From Zonotrichia leucophrys gambelii (Eukaryota > Chordata > Aves > Passeriformes > Passerellidae), in the NCBI RefSeq assembly GCF_028769735.1, contig NC_088186.1, positions 10,385,001 through 10,449,000 on the forward strand: a stretch of 64,000 nucleotides of DNA, read 5' to 3'. Below the pieces are notes generated by a model. That model did no database searches, was not told where the DNA came from, and worked only from the letters and a program-made list of their open reading frames with translations. The first letter of the stretch is position 1. Each line of letters begins with the position of its first letter. This document shows, piece after piece, positions 43,836-54,860 of this stretch. The position numbers were made by a program, and so were the translations under genes.

Positions 43836-44423
43836 CTGTCTGTGGTGGCCCAGACCTGGGTTATTCTCCTTTGGGACAGAGGAGGAACCCCCAGCAGCAG
43901 GTAAAGAGCAGGGAGAGGAAACAGGGATGGAGTGAAAGTCAGGGAGGACCTGCCTGTGTGGAGAACAGTCCCAAATTCCAGAACTGAATGAAATTTCCTG
44001 TTGTATCACCTTGTCCCCAGTTTTATCAAACTGAATCCACCTGTGGATGTGCTTTGCCCTCTGTGGCACGGAACAGTGTCACTGTCACCATTCCCACGTG
44101 CAGGGAGCTGCTGTCAGGTGTTCCCTGCCACATCCATCCACCCTTCCCTGCCTGTGTTGTGGGGGATGTACAGCAATTAACGCCTCACACTTGTGACTGT
44201 TTCCTGGTTCTTGCTTTTTCTTTCATATATTATTCATTTTTCCTACTTGTAGTCGATGTTTGCAAGTCTCCCTGCTTTGAGCTGTGAAGAGAGCACTGGG
44301 CTTGAAATGCTTGATGGTGGTGACGTGTGGGCTCCTTTGTGTTTGCCTGAGCACTTTTGAGGGAAGGGGAATTGATGAGGCAGGAGGAGAGGGGTGGGAG
44401 CTGGGATCCAAAGTGCATCCCTG
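43836..44423. other. No recognised feature
   Basis: Spacer up to the next LTR. Nothing recognised. Confidence 0.45.
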
Positions 44424-44428
44424 CCCCT

Positions 44429-45094
44429 TGTCTTGGTTTGAACAGACAGGTGTCTGCTAAGGAAGGAGCCTCCCTTGAAATGGAAAATGTTAACCCCCTC
44501 CCTCTGAATTGTTATAATTTGAAATTAAGGGGCTCTCAGGGAAAGATATGGGAATGGGAATAACAGTTCTTTACTAGGAAAACTGAAAAAAAACCCCAAA
44601 AAAATCCTTCAAGAGTCAGAGCATGCCCTGCCCCCTGTGTGTCAGGGCGGTGTCCCAGCCCCATCCATGGGGGCTCAGCCCTCCTGCAGTGCCAGCTGTG
44701 GCTCTGCTGCAGCACGGATCCTGCACAAGGGGGGAGTTTTCCTCTGCAGCTCCAGGGCTGCTGCAGATGGGCCTGGGCTCCCTCTGGCCATGCAGGGCAG
44801 CAGAAAGCTGCTCCTCTGGCAATGCAGGGGGCAAAGGCTGCTGTGCTGTGCCAGGCTCAGGTTGGATCCAGGTAGGAATGCTTGGCTCCTGCCCTGGGCG
44901 CAGCATCTCCCCATGGGATGCTGGAATGGGATCAGCCCTGCAGGGACACTCAGTGGCCATGGACAGCAGAGATCTCCTGGAGGGAGGGTTGGTGTGGGAG
45001 AGAGAAAGAAACAACTGCCCCATGGACAGCAGAGAACTGCCCCAGCCCTGACAGATGGGGATAGAACACACAGCCCCATTTCCAACCTGAGACA
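44429..45094 (-). mobile_element. Solo LTR, family 6, inverted copy B
   Basis: A 666-bp LTR; the plus strand begins TGTCTTGGTTTGAACAGACA and ends TTCCAACCTGAGACA. A perfect 5-bp duplication CCCCT flanks it (44,424-44,428 and 45,095-45,099). It is near-identical to copy A through the GC-rich middle. Because each copy has its own target duplication, the two are separate insertions and not the ends of one provirus. Confidence 0.92.
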
Positions 45095-45297
45095 CCCCTG
45101 GATCCATCCCCTGCTCTCATCCCACTCCTGCCCACTCCATCTCTTCCTCAGAGATGCTGAGGAAGGGTGAGACTTAAATGCTTTTAGATAATGGATTTTT
45201 TAAATACTTTCTGCAATTATCTGTCCTAAAAGGCCCCTTGTAGTGCAAAATACCCAAATTTTGTTCAGCCAAAATACAAAAATCTGATCTCTGTGTC

Positions 45298-45405
45298 AGA
45301 GAATCACGGAATATCCTGAATTGGAAGGAACCCATCAAGATCACGGAGTCCAACTCCTGGCCCTGCTCAGGACACCCCAAAAATCCCACCCTGTATTCTG
45401 TGGCA
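45298..45405 (-). mobile_element. CR1 3'-end fragment
   Basis: The plus strand begins CAGAGAATCACGGAATATCC then TGAATTGGAAGGAACCCATC, AAGATCACGGAGTCCAACTC, CTGGCCCTGCTCAGGACACC and CAAAAATCCCACCCTGT. It is the inverted form of the subfamily seen at 35,560. Confidence 0.88.
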
Positions 45406-48038
45406 TTAATTTGATTTCTTAATTCAATTTGCTTCTCACTTCTGCAGTTTTAAAAAAAAATCTATTCTTGTAGGATCTTTTAACAAAAGCAGAGAAATTA
45501 TTTTTTTAAGATTTATTTCCCAAAAGCTCCATGTGAATACACACCTCCATCAGCACCCAGAACAACCCTGGGGGTGCTGGGATTTCCTGGAGAAGATGGA
45601 CCAGACTCCATTTCCAGCCAAAGTGAAACTGATATCAGAAGGAATATTAATAGCACAGACTTCAATATAACTTTTATTTGGAATCTGCCAGGCAGTGATT
45701 TAAAAATGCAACATCTGAGAAGACATTTTCCTCTCAGCATTTAAACAAGGGTTTGAAATTCAGTTCACACATCACCGACGTCACTTGAACACAGGACCTG
45801 ACATTTATTTCACCTGGAGCTGCTGAGCCCTGGTGAAAGCAGGGACTGGAGAGCAGAGCTGGCCACAATTGCATTAAAAAAATCCTGCTTTTAAATTTCT
45901 GAAACACATGACATGAGATTTGAAGGATCTGCCTTCAGTGTTAGACACACTCAATATTCAATAAAATCTGATTATGGCTCAAGCATCAACATCCTGTTCT
46001 TTCAAACAGATTGCCAGAGAACAGAAGGTTTGTCTGAAGATTTTTGAGGCAGGAACGTGTTCAGGGGTAATTCTTGCTTTTGCCAGAAGAATGAAACCCT
46101 GGATTTCAGCAGATTTTGGACAGTGGGAAGGCAGAGCTGAAAAATTTCTCTGATTTTTGCACCAAAATGCCACAAATAACCTTTGTTAATTTGCCCAAAA
46201 CTGAAGAAAATACACCCTCACCAATTATTTTCCTTCAGCAACACTCTCAGTGTGCTCTTTACTCTTTCAGCCATCCCTGGGCAGCACTGGAAGTGCTGAT
46301 ATTCCTATTTATGATTGCTGTTATCACCTCAGAGGAGGGGGTTTGCCCATTCTCACTGAGATTTTGGTCAATGTGTTCAGGGCTGGGGGATTTTGTTTTC
46401 ATGTCCCCAAAAGCTCCTCCAGGAAGAGCTGAATGCCACAAGTCAGATCCCACCCCCCTGGGGCATTGCTTTGGTCAGCTCTGTCCTGAAGGAATAATTC
46501 TGTCCCAGTGGATCAAATCCCACTCAGGGAACAGGCTGGGATTATTTTTGCCATTTCACCTATGAGGGCCAGACTGCAGTGGGCAGCTGGTGCCACCAGG
46601 CAGGTCTGGCAGCAGCAAAATCAGGTTTTTTTGAAGGATATCAGTTTTATATCTGCATTTTACTCCTGTGGCTTTGCAGCTGGGGAGGAATTTTAAGCAG
46701 GATGGAGACTGGAAGGACCTGGCAATGATAATTAATGTGAGAGCTGGGACTTGTCTGTGTGAGAAAACAATAACAAATTTAAAACAATAACAAATTTAAA
46801 GCATTTGGGCTCTGTCTGGAGCAATCTGTAGGTTTGGGATAATTCTGTTAAAAGGCCTAAAAATCCTGAGCAGGAGATGCTCAGTGTGCTTGGATCCACA
46901 GAAAATCCAAGGAGAAGGAAAAGCTGTCTTGAACAAAACACAAAACCCCCAATAAAAATGAAAAACTTTTATTTTTCTGACAGAAAATTGTAGTGAGACC
47001 AAGAAATGTGGGGAGGTTTAAAAGGATCCTGGGGTGGAGCAACCAGGATTTCTCTGGGTGTTTTGCAGCTCCGTGATGCCACAGGTTTGGGCTTTGCTCT
47101 GCATGACCCAACTGGAGATGGTTCCTGTCTTGTTTTACACAGGACCTGCACTTGGCTTCACACTGGAGCTCCTGCACCTAATTCACCTAATTCCCATCAC
47201 CTGCAGGGCAAAATCCAATGGGATGGAGGAGGCATTTGATGACTCTGACCCTAAAAATCCTCAAAATGCAGCAGAAGCTCAGCACTGAAACCATTCAGAG
47301 GCCACTTTGCCACTGTTGGGAGAAGCTTGAAGGGGCAAAATCAGCTTTTAACAGAAGCTTGGCTTGGTGTGAGGCATTGCCCAGACCCTCAGGCCCCATC
47401 AAGGAAGGTGTGATGGCAGAAATGGGTTCTCCTCTACTGGGGGAGCCAAATCATTTCATATTAATGATCACCAGGGTTTTGTGCTCGGTGCAGACGTGCC
47501 TGGAACTACAGAAACAGCTCCAGGGAGTTGCAAGGTGTACAAAAAAATTACATTAGAAACTGTCCAAATTGGAATAATTTAAAGAGAGTTAAAAAAGGGC
47601 ATTCAAGAATAGACTTGTTCTAAATGTCTCCATGCTGATTTCTCTGCCTCCAAATGTGAGGTACAGGTATTTGTGGAGTTAGAAGTAGGTCAGTTATTTT
47701 TGTCACTCATTATTACTTGTGAAAAATGTGTGTAGCAAACGTACCAACATTCTGTAGCAGCTGAATTTGGGACGCTGGCATTTCTCTTACACGAGTTTGG
47801 GGTGGAAATGACACCATTTCCTCATTGCAGTGTGAAAGGCAGTGATTTCCAGAGTGCAGCCCTGTGAAACCCCACTCTGCTGTCATGGAAATGCCATGCA
47901 AGAATCTCTGGGTCAATTTGCAGTCTCAGGGGAGCTGGGGGCTCCTTCCTGGAGCTCTGTGAGGTTTGGGTCTTACCTGGGCCACAGGATTGGGTTTTTT
48001 GATGGTGTTTGCAGAATGAGTTTGGCCGCAGGAACAAC
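45406..48038. other. No recognised gene
   Basis: About 2.6 kb spacer. An 18-bp unit AACAATAACAAATTTAAA is doubled at 46,766-46,800. No transposon end, RNA gene or exon recognised. Confidence 0.45.
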
Positions 48039-48098
48039 AGTCTTTTCAGAGTTGAAGCTTTCAACAATTCTCCAGTGGGCTCCAGTTTTGTTAACCAA
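48039..48098. repeat. Sequence past CR1 end, shared with 10,909-10,966
   Basis: Runs from AGTCTTTTCAGAGTTGAAGC to TCCAGTTTTGTTAACCAA. It is the reverse complement of the stretch beyond the CR1 end at 10,909, with a 2-bp insertion as the main difference. It abuts the inverted CR1 3' end at 48,099. Confidence 0.75.
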
Positions 48099-48740
48099 GA
48101 GAATCATGGAATCCCCTGAGCTGGAAAGGACCCACAAGGATCATTGAGAACAGCCCCTGTCCCTGCCCAGCTCCCCCAGCAGCCCCAGCCTGGGCACCCC
48201 TGGCAGCGCTGCCCAAAGGCTCCTGGAACTCTGGCAGCCGCGGGGCCGTGCCCATTCCCTGGGCAGCCTGGGCAGTGCCAGCACCCTCTGGGGGCAGAGC
48301 CTTGCCCTGAGCCTTGCCCCAGCCTGAGCTGCCCTGGCCCAGCCCCAGCCGTGCCCTGGCTCCTGTCCCTGGCCCAGAGCAGAGATGGGAGCTGTCCCTC
48401 CTCTGTCCCTCGGAGTGAGGTCTCTCCTCACAATCCCAGAGCCCTCAGCTGCTCCTCACAAACCCCTCCAGACCCTTTCCCATCCCTGTGTCCCTCCTTT
48501 GGACACTCTCTCATGCCTTAATATATTCATTTTATCAAGGTGCCCAAACTGCTCCCATGGCTTGAGGTGAGGCTGGCCCTGGACAATCCCTCCCTGGCCT
48601 GGCTGCTCAAGCTGGGCCTGGTGCCCCCAGGACAGGGATGGACCCCTCAAACGGGAGCACAGCTGCTCTGGAGATGGGGAGGAACCTGCTCCAGGCTGGT
48701 TTCTGTCTCTGTCAAGCTGGACATGGACATTTCCATGTGA
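48099..48740 (-). mobile_element. CR1 LINE 3' region, GC-rich subfamily
   Basis: The plus strand begins GAGAATCATGGAATCCCCTG then AGCTGGAAAGGACCCACAAG, goes through GGCAGCGCTGCCCAAAGGCT and CCTCCTTTGGACACTCTCTC to GACAATCCCTCCCTGGCCTG and the GACATGGACATTTCCATGTG region. Its 3' end and flank match the copy at 10,465 better than the other copies do. Confidence 0.87.
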
Positions 48741-51700
48741 TTGAGAGAGAGATGGAACTCCAGCAGCACCAGCAGGGTGTCCCACCTCCCCTGGGTGCAG
48801 GCAGGGTTCCAGCCCCACCGAGCAGTGGCCAGCAGTGATTCCTGAATCCCACCCACTGCAGGGGCTCTGGCTGGAGAATTCCTGGCACTTCCTTTCATGA
48901 GGGGCTCAGCACAGGGTGGGAAGAGCTCTTGGAGGAGGTGCTGCCCCCTGAACTTGTGCAGAGCACACAGAGGCCTGTCCTGAGGGCACCCAGAATTCCA
49001 GGCCTTGTGTGGTGGGATGAGCTGCGAGCCCAGAGAGGTGGAACTGAAACAGAATCTGGGCAGGGTCAGGATAAAGGAACTCTTTTGAGACAGGGGTCAG
49101 GATAAAGGAACTCTTTTGGGACAGGGTCTCTTTGCTCCTGCTTTTTCCCAAATGCTGGGTTCATCTTCTGCATCACTGCCTTGGAGGGGAAGCTGCCTCT
49201 CCATGCTCACAAAGGAAAAGAGAAATTTTTTTCTCAGGGAAGAAAATGTTTTTCTCAGGAAAAAGAAATTTTTGTTCCCTTTTTTACTTTAAAATACAAC
49301 AGAAGCCAACCCTGTGTTAGGAATATCCTGATGGAGAACCCCCTCTTGCTCTCTGGCTGCTTTTGCTTCCAGCACTACAAACTCTGGTGGATCCATGGAA
49401 TAGTTCAGCAAGAATGGGGGCACTTTTGGGTGCAGAATATTCACAGAACTCCAGAAAATGCCTATGGGAGGGTGAGGTGACCCCCAGGGCATCAGTGGGA
49501 TCTCCCTGAGGCTCTCTGGGGTGTGCAGGGATGGAGGGGAGGGTCTTTTCCTGCCCCCAAGTCTCATTTTTCAGTAGCAAAGTGGATCTTCCATCGCTCT
49601 TTCTGTGCTGACAACGAGAACTTCACCACTCTTCAAAAGAAAATTTTAGCTATTTTTCACATTAGATGAAGAAATTCTCTTCACTTCCTCATTTCAAATA
49701 ATTTCTTGGGACTCTGCTTCTTCCTTGGAGAAAAAGACAAAAAGGAAAAAAACCCAAAATAAAAGAGTTTTCTGCATCTTGCACTGCAGCCTGTGAAAAT
49801 CCTGGCCCCGAGGCTAAATTGTGACGCTGAGTCTCTCTGAGTGATCATTTACTGCATTTTCTTTCGGGAGTTTTAAATTTCGTGTCATTCAACTTCAGAG
49901 AATATTCTTTTGCTGTTCCAAATATGAAAATAATGAATCAGAAAATTATTTCTTTCCTCCAGACCATTCATTATTTCCCATTCCCTTCCCTGGTCCCACT
50001 TCTTTTGCTCTCCTTCAACACTTAATACCCCCCATCTTTGAAGTCCCTTCACAAGAGCCCCTTCTCTCTGTAATACCTGTTTTCAGAGGGAGTTCTGCTA
50101 TTCAGAGGTGCCTAAGGCTGATCCTCAAAGAGGTTTAAACATCTAAATTCCACCGAAATTGAGGCGAATGAGCTTTCTAAATGCTTTTGAAAAGCCGGGG
50201 CTTGTACTGCTCCATTAGGTGCATTTGAAAGCCCAGAGCTGAATGCAGCCGTGGGGATGTCACACAGACAATCTGGGCAATGGTTTTAGGATGTCCTTTG
50301 GATTTATTTTATTTTTTTTCCCCCCAGTTTTTCCAAAAAAATATCACTCAAAAGGCATTTAGAGAAAATCATCGAGTCCATTTGGACACGCTCTCAAAGT
50401 GAATCTGTAATTTCCCTACAACAGCTGTGTGTGAAAAATTCTTTGAAATATTCCCTCCCTTAAAAAGCAGAGAAGTTGTCCAAAACCCGAGAAATTGCAG
50501 ACAAAATGAGGGATTTTTCTCACCAGGCAAAGGCAGCATTTGCTGTTGAGAACTTGTGAGCTCTTGTGAGCCCTGGTGCTCATGGCCTTTGGCAACCCCT
50601 GGGCTCGATTTTCCCTCTGGAATCTCCCATTCCTAAATATTTTCCATCTCTCCAATTTCCCCTTTCCTGTTTAGACCATTCCACTCATCTGATTTGATAT
50701 TAATGTACCTGAGAAGGAGAAGTTGAACTTATTTCTAAGACTTGGGCTTTGTCACCATCAGTGGTTGTACAACTCCAGCAAGAAAATTTGGCTGAGTATA
50801 AAATATATTTTTTTTTAATTTATTTCCAAGCTCAAGGAAAATCCTGGCTGTTCCAGTCAATGGTAACCAAACCCCAATTAAACCAACACAGCCAGAAAGA
50901 GAGGAAAAAACAAAAGATTTTCAGTGCTGCAGAAAGAAAATATTCTGAGAAAGCCAGAGGGGCAGGATTGAGGAGGGAACATCACCTGCATGAGAAAGGA
51001 AACCCGGAGTTCCTTTATCTGAGCAGGAAAGCAGCACTCCTCTTAATTATGTAGGAATTGGAGGAATCCTGCTTCCCTTGTGGCTCGGTCCTAGGAAAGC
51101 TATACAAAAGGTGCAACCTTCCAAAAGCTTTGGCAAATCCCTGTTTTCACAGGCTTAAAGCTGGAAATTGCAGCTTGGGAAAAAAAAAAAACCAAACAAA
51201 AAAACAAACGGAGGGTGAGGAGGTGCAGAGGAATAGAGGAAAATTAGAGGAATAAAACCTTCTTGTAGCATTTTTTTTTGCCTGTGGCTTTTGCTTTGCT
51301 GACAAGCAACAAAATCTGCCCCTAGCAGGACTCAGGATTTTGGGTGGGTTATCACCCCCATTTCCAGCCCTGCATGGGTTGGAACGTGTCACATCCTTCT
51401 CTTGGGCTTGCAGGGAGGTAAAAGCTGGCTGGAATCTGTATTTCTGCTGTGGGTTTTAAAAATAAAACCAGAGCAGGCTAATTCCAGCCATCAGTCCTCG
51501 TTTTCAGGCTGGGCTTTCCTCTGCTGCAGCCCCACAAAGCATTTTTAATAACCGAGATGAAACTTCAGACTGTGACCTATCACATCATATTGCATCAGTC
51601 AAATTGTGTTACATTCAATAATAAACTCCTGCCACTGATGTTCCCCAACGTGACAAGCCAAATAGAAACCTAGAGCTGGAGAATTCAAAGAAAAGTGCAG

Positions 51701-52364
51701 TTTTGATAAGCCAAGATCTTAAAAATATCTGAGCTGCTTTTGATGGGGATTCGTAGATTTATTCTGAAGTCTAAAACCCTTGGAGAAATTGGCCTGGCTG
51801 TGAGCAGGAATATTTTTCTAGACAGTTTGGAGGATATGTGTCCTATAATTGCTTTTAAAATAAACTTCAGCTACTGTTTCTACAAAAACAGCAATTCCTG
51901 GCATGAAGTGGGTTGTGAAAAAACAAGAAAAGCAGGACCTAAAACTGTCTCCTGAAATTTAGACTGACATTATCTGGATTAATAAACAACCAATAATTAA
52001 TCCAAATATCTGGTTTCAGAGTGCTCCAGAGTCAATTCTGTCAAAATAAGAATGGGTGAAAATGGATGGAAAAATCAGAGCATTTCTGGTTTTTCATTGT
52101 CATGTGGTTCAGTGACAAAATTACTTGCAGGGGAGTTTTTAGTAAAGGGAAGAAAAATCTCATCAATCAAAGCAAACCAGCTCATTTTGGGAAGAACATT
52201 TTGGTAGTTTTGCATTTGGAGAACTTCCCTCTGTTGGGACACAGAGTCAGCTTTCAAGGGAGTGCAATGAAAATATCAAATCCTTCAACTTGGAGCTGAA
52301 ATAAAAACTCAGGTATTTGCAAAGTCATCATTCCTTCACAAGGCCTGGCTTCATTTTATTTAGA
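48741..52364. other. Long repeat-poor stretch
   Basis: A 33-34-bp unit (GTCAGGATAAAGGAACTCTT) is doubled at 49,066-49,125. From 49,580 to 50,300 and 51,540 to 51,960 there are no transposon blocks, the sequence is AT-richer and has words such as CATTCATTATTTCCC and ATTGCATCAGTCAAATTG. These are candidate conserved non-coding blocks. No exon recognised. Confidence 0.4.
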
Positions 52365-52545
52365 ATCTTGGAATGGTTTGGGTTGGAAGTGACCTGAAAC
52401 CTCTTCCAGTGCCACCCCTGCCATGGCAGGGACACCTCCCACTGTCCCAGGCTGCTCCAGCCCTGCCCAGCCTGGCCTTGGGCACTGCCAGGGATCCAGG
52501 GGCAGCCACAGCTGCTCTGGGCATCCTCCCAGGGAAGGTTTTTTC
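52365..52545 (-). mobile_element. CR1 3'-end fragment
   Basis: The plus strand starts AGAATCTTGGAATGGTTTGG then GTTGGAAGTGACCTGAAACC, TGCCACCCCTGCCATGGCAG and CAGCCTGGCCTTGGGCACTG, breaking off after GCCACAGCTGCTCTGGGC. A short deletion follows before CATCCTCCCAGGGAAGG. Confidence 0.9.
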
Positions 52546-54193
52546 CCTCCTATTTACCCCAAATTTCCCCTCTTTTAATTTGAACCCTTTACTCCTTTCC
52601 CTATTGTTGTTTTCCTACACCCCCTGTATTTTAAGGATGTGCACAGGATGAATTTCAGAGCTGTGTGGGCTGAGCAGAGTCATTCCCAAAATGTGAATGT
52701 CTGGGCTAAATGGTTACAAAATGTGGTAGAATCGTGTGGCTTCAAATAATTCCATATCTTGTATGTATCAGGCAGAACCGTTCCCAAAACCCTAAATTTA
52801 TAAACTATTTTGCACCTGCATTTGAGAGATGTTTGTGCATTAAGGTTGCAGATTCAGGGAATCCCTGCTAAAATCTCCTGTCTAAGAGAATACATCTCTT
52901 TCTGACCAGGAGGTCCATCCAAATTACAAAATCATCAATATTTTAATCTGGGAAAAATTCCTGTTGCCTGTTATTTTGGGAAGTGCTTGGGGTCAAAACC
53001 ACTTGGCAGCAGCGGCTTCCCTGGAAATGCATCCAGAGCTCTGTTCCCCTGTTCTGGGGTCCTCATTCCCCTCAGTGTTAAACAGAACTGGTTTCCCACA
53101 GTTTTAAGACAGGGGAATGAGGTCATAAATCACAAATCCTGAGTCATTCAAAGGAAAAAATAGTGTTAAAACTCCAAATTTTTACTGCAAAAACGAAGGA
53201 AAAAAATTGAAAACAACCAAAGTTTGAAATTTTTATTTACTGGATGCTTTGGCATCTACTCAGAGTACTTCTGTGTTAATGAGGGGAAAAATCACACATA
53301 GTGTATCCATTGTTTCGTGCTCCTTTTCCTTTATTTCATACGAAAAAGAGAAAAGAGATTGATTGAGCTGAAATTTCAAGCCAATCTCAGGGGATTAGTT
53401 TCATATTCACTTAGTTTCCTGTAAAGCTTCTGCATTTATAGTTATTTTTAAAGAAAAACTAAACTGAAGGTTGAAAGCCATTAGCAATAACTCACTTGGA
53501 TTTTAACTCATTCTGATGTTTACTTATTTTGATTTTAATGCACTCTGATATTCTTCTGCCATTTGCTGGCACATTTCCATGTATTTAAGGAGCTGAATTG
53601 TTCTGATTTGCCAGTCTGGAGCAGGAAGGAGCTCAGAGCACCAGACCTACTGAGGACCCAAATTCCTTAAGATTGAATTGAATTTGTTATCTATTGATAA
53701 AGGTTTGGTTTAACCCCTTCAGGAGTATTGCCTTCATCCAGCCTGACAAAAATGCCTCCAAACTCACCTCAGAGTTCCTTGATGGCCATAAAATCTGAGG
53801 CAAAAGGAGCAGGGATATTTTTAATAGCCTGGAATGCAGAGCAGGTTGCACCCCACAGTGATGCCCTGGGTGATGGAGGCTGTGTGTGACCATCTCTGCC
53901 CTTCCCCTGTCCAGGAGCTGCTTTTAGAGCCTGCACATCCATTTGGAGAGCAAAGTCTCCAGAGCTGCTGTCTCCAGCAGGGATGCTCAGCAAGGCATAA
54001 TTATAATAATAATAAAAATAATGAGTGTGGCTAATTCAGGCTGTGGGGGCTCAGCAGCTCCAGCAGGAGCAGGGAGGGTGGGTTTTGTCCAGCACCATCA
54101 CTGCAGAGCACACAGAGCCAGAGGGGATTCCTGGGAATGCAAACCCTGAGCAGTGGGAGGCTGTGGGGATGAGGGGACAGCCATGGGCTCTTC
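52546..54193. other. AT-rich spacer without recognised repeat
   Basis: About 1.6 kb, the most AT-rich long stretch apart from the left edge. A short ATAATTATAATAATAATAAA run lies at 53,997-54,022. Possible regulatory DNA at 53,260-53,600 (TTTAACTCATTCTGATGTTT, ATTTTAATGCACTCTGAT), unproven. No gene recognised. Confidence 0.4.
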
Positions 54194-54198
54194 CCTCC

Positions 54199-54855
54199 TG
54201 TCCTAGGGTGACATTATGACGCTTGTATCTCCATTCATGTGTTCTATTTATGCTGGATATCTGTTCTGTGCCTTCAAGACTGGCTCTGAAGAGTGAAAGT
54301 TTTGTTTGGGTTTTCTTATCAGCCTGGTGGGACACAGAGACAGGGCAGTACATGCTGCTGCTTTCGCTTTTTTACTTTTGCTTTTTGCTCTGCTCTTGCT
54401 TCTGCTCATTAGTTAGTTTAGCTAAACAGTCCAAATTTCTTCCTGGACTGTTTCTCCTTTCCCTTTTTTGGACCTACTCGAGCCTGCTCCAGTCTGGGAT
54501 CTGGGAACACCGAGAGTTTGCACCTTGTGGCTGCAGCAGCTGCCCCAGCACAGGAGGGACTGAGAACAGAGTGACCACCCCCAGAGAGACTTTCTGAATT
54601 TGTCATCTTTTTCAGAGCAGTGACAGAGTGGTGTCACCTGGTATTGTTCATTCTGTGTGCTGGGGGTGCTGTGCCTGTTAAATAAACAGGTTTTGTGTGC
54701 TGGGGGTGCTGTGCCTGTTAAATAAACAGGTTCTTTCCACTTCTCTCCAAGGAATCCTTCCCGATCCAGTTGGAGGGAGGGATCATGTGGGTTTGCTTTC
54801 TGGAGGGGCCCCTCACTTTGGAGATTCTCTACCAAATTTGCCCTAAACCAGGACA
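54199..54855 (+). mobile_element. Solo LTR, family 5
   Basis: A 657-bp LTR starting TGTCCTAGGGTGACATTATG and ending TGCCCTAAACCAGGACA, so the ends form a TGTCCT/AGGACA inverted repeat. A perfect 5-bp duplication CCTCC flanks it (54,194-54,198 and 54,856-54,860), as expected for an ERVL-type element. A 40-bp segment carrying the AATAAA signal is duplicated in tandem. Its first 105 bp are related to the foldback element at 10,093. Confidence 0.9.
54654..54732 (+). repeat. Tandem duplication of polyadenylation segment in LTR
   Basis: TGTGTGCTGGGGGTGCTGTG followed by CCTGTTAAATAAACAGGTT occurs twice with a 40-bp period (54,654-54,692 and 54,694-54,732). The copies are identical over 39 bases, so the LTR has two AATAAA signals. 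CCTGTTAAATAAACAGG is also close to a palindrome. Confidence 0.95.
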
Positions 54856-54860
54856 CCTCC

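Noticed and set aside
39313..45094. A single provirus bounded by the two near-identical inverted LTRs
   Set aside because: Each LTR has its own target-site duplication, and the 4.4 kb between them shows CR1 pieces and spacer instead of gag, pol or env.
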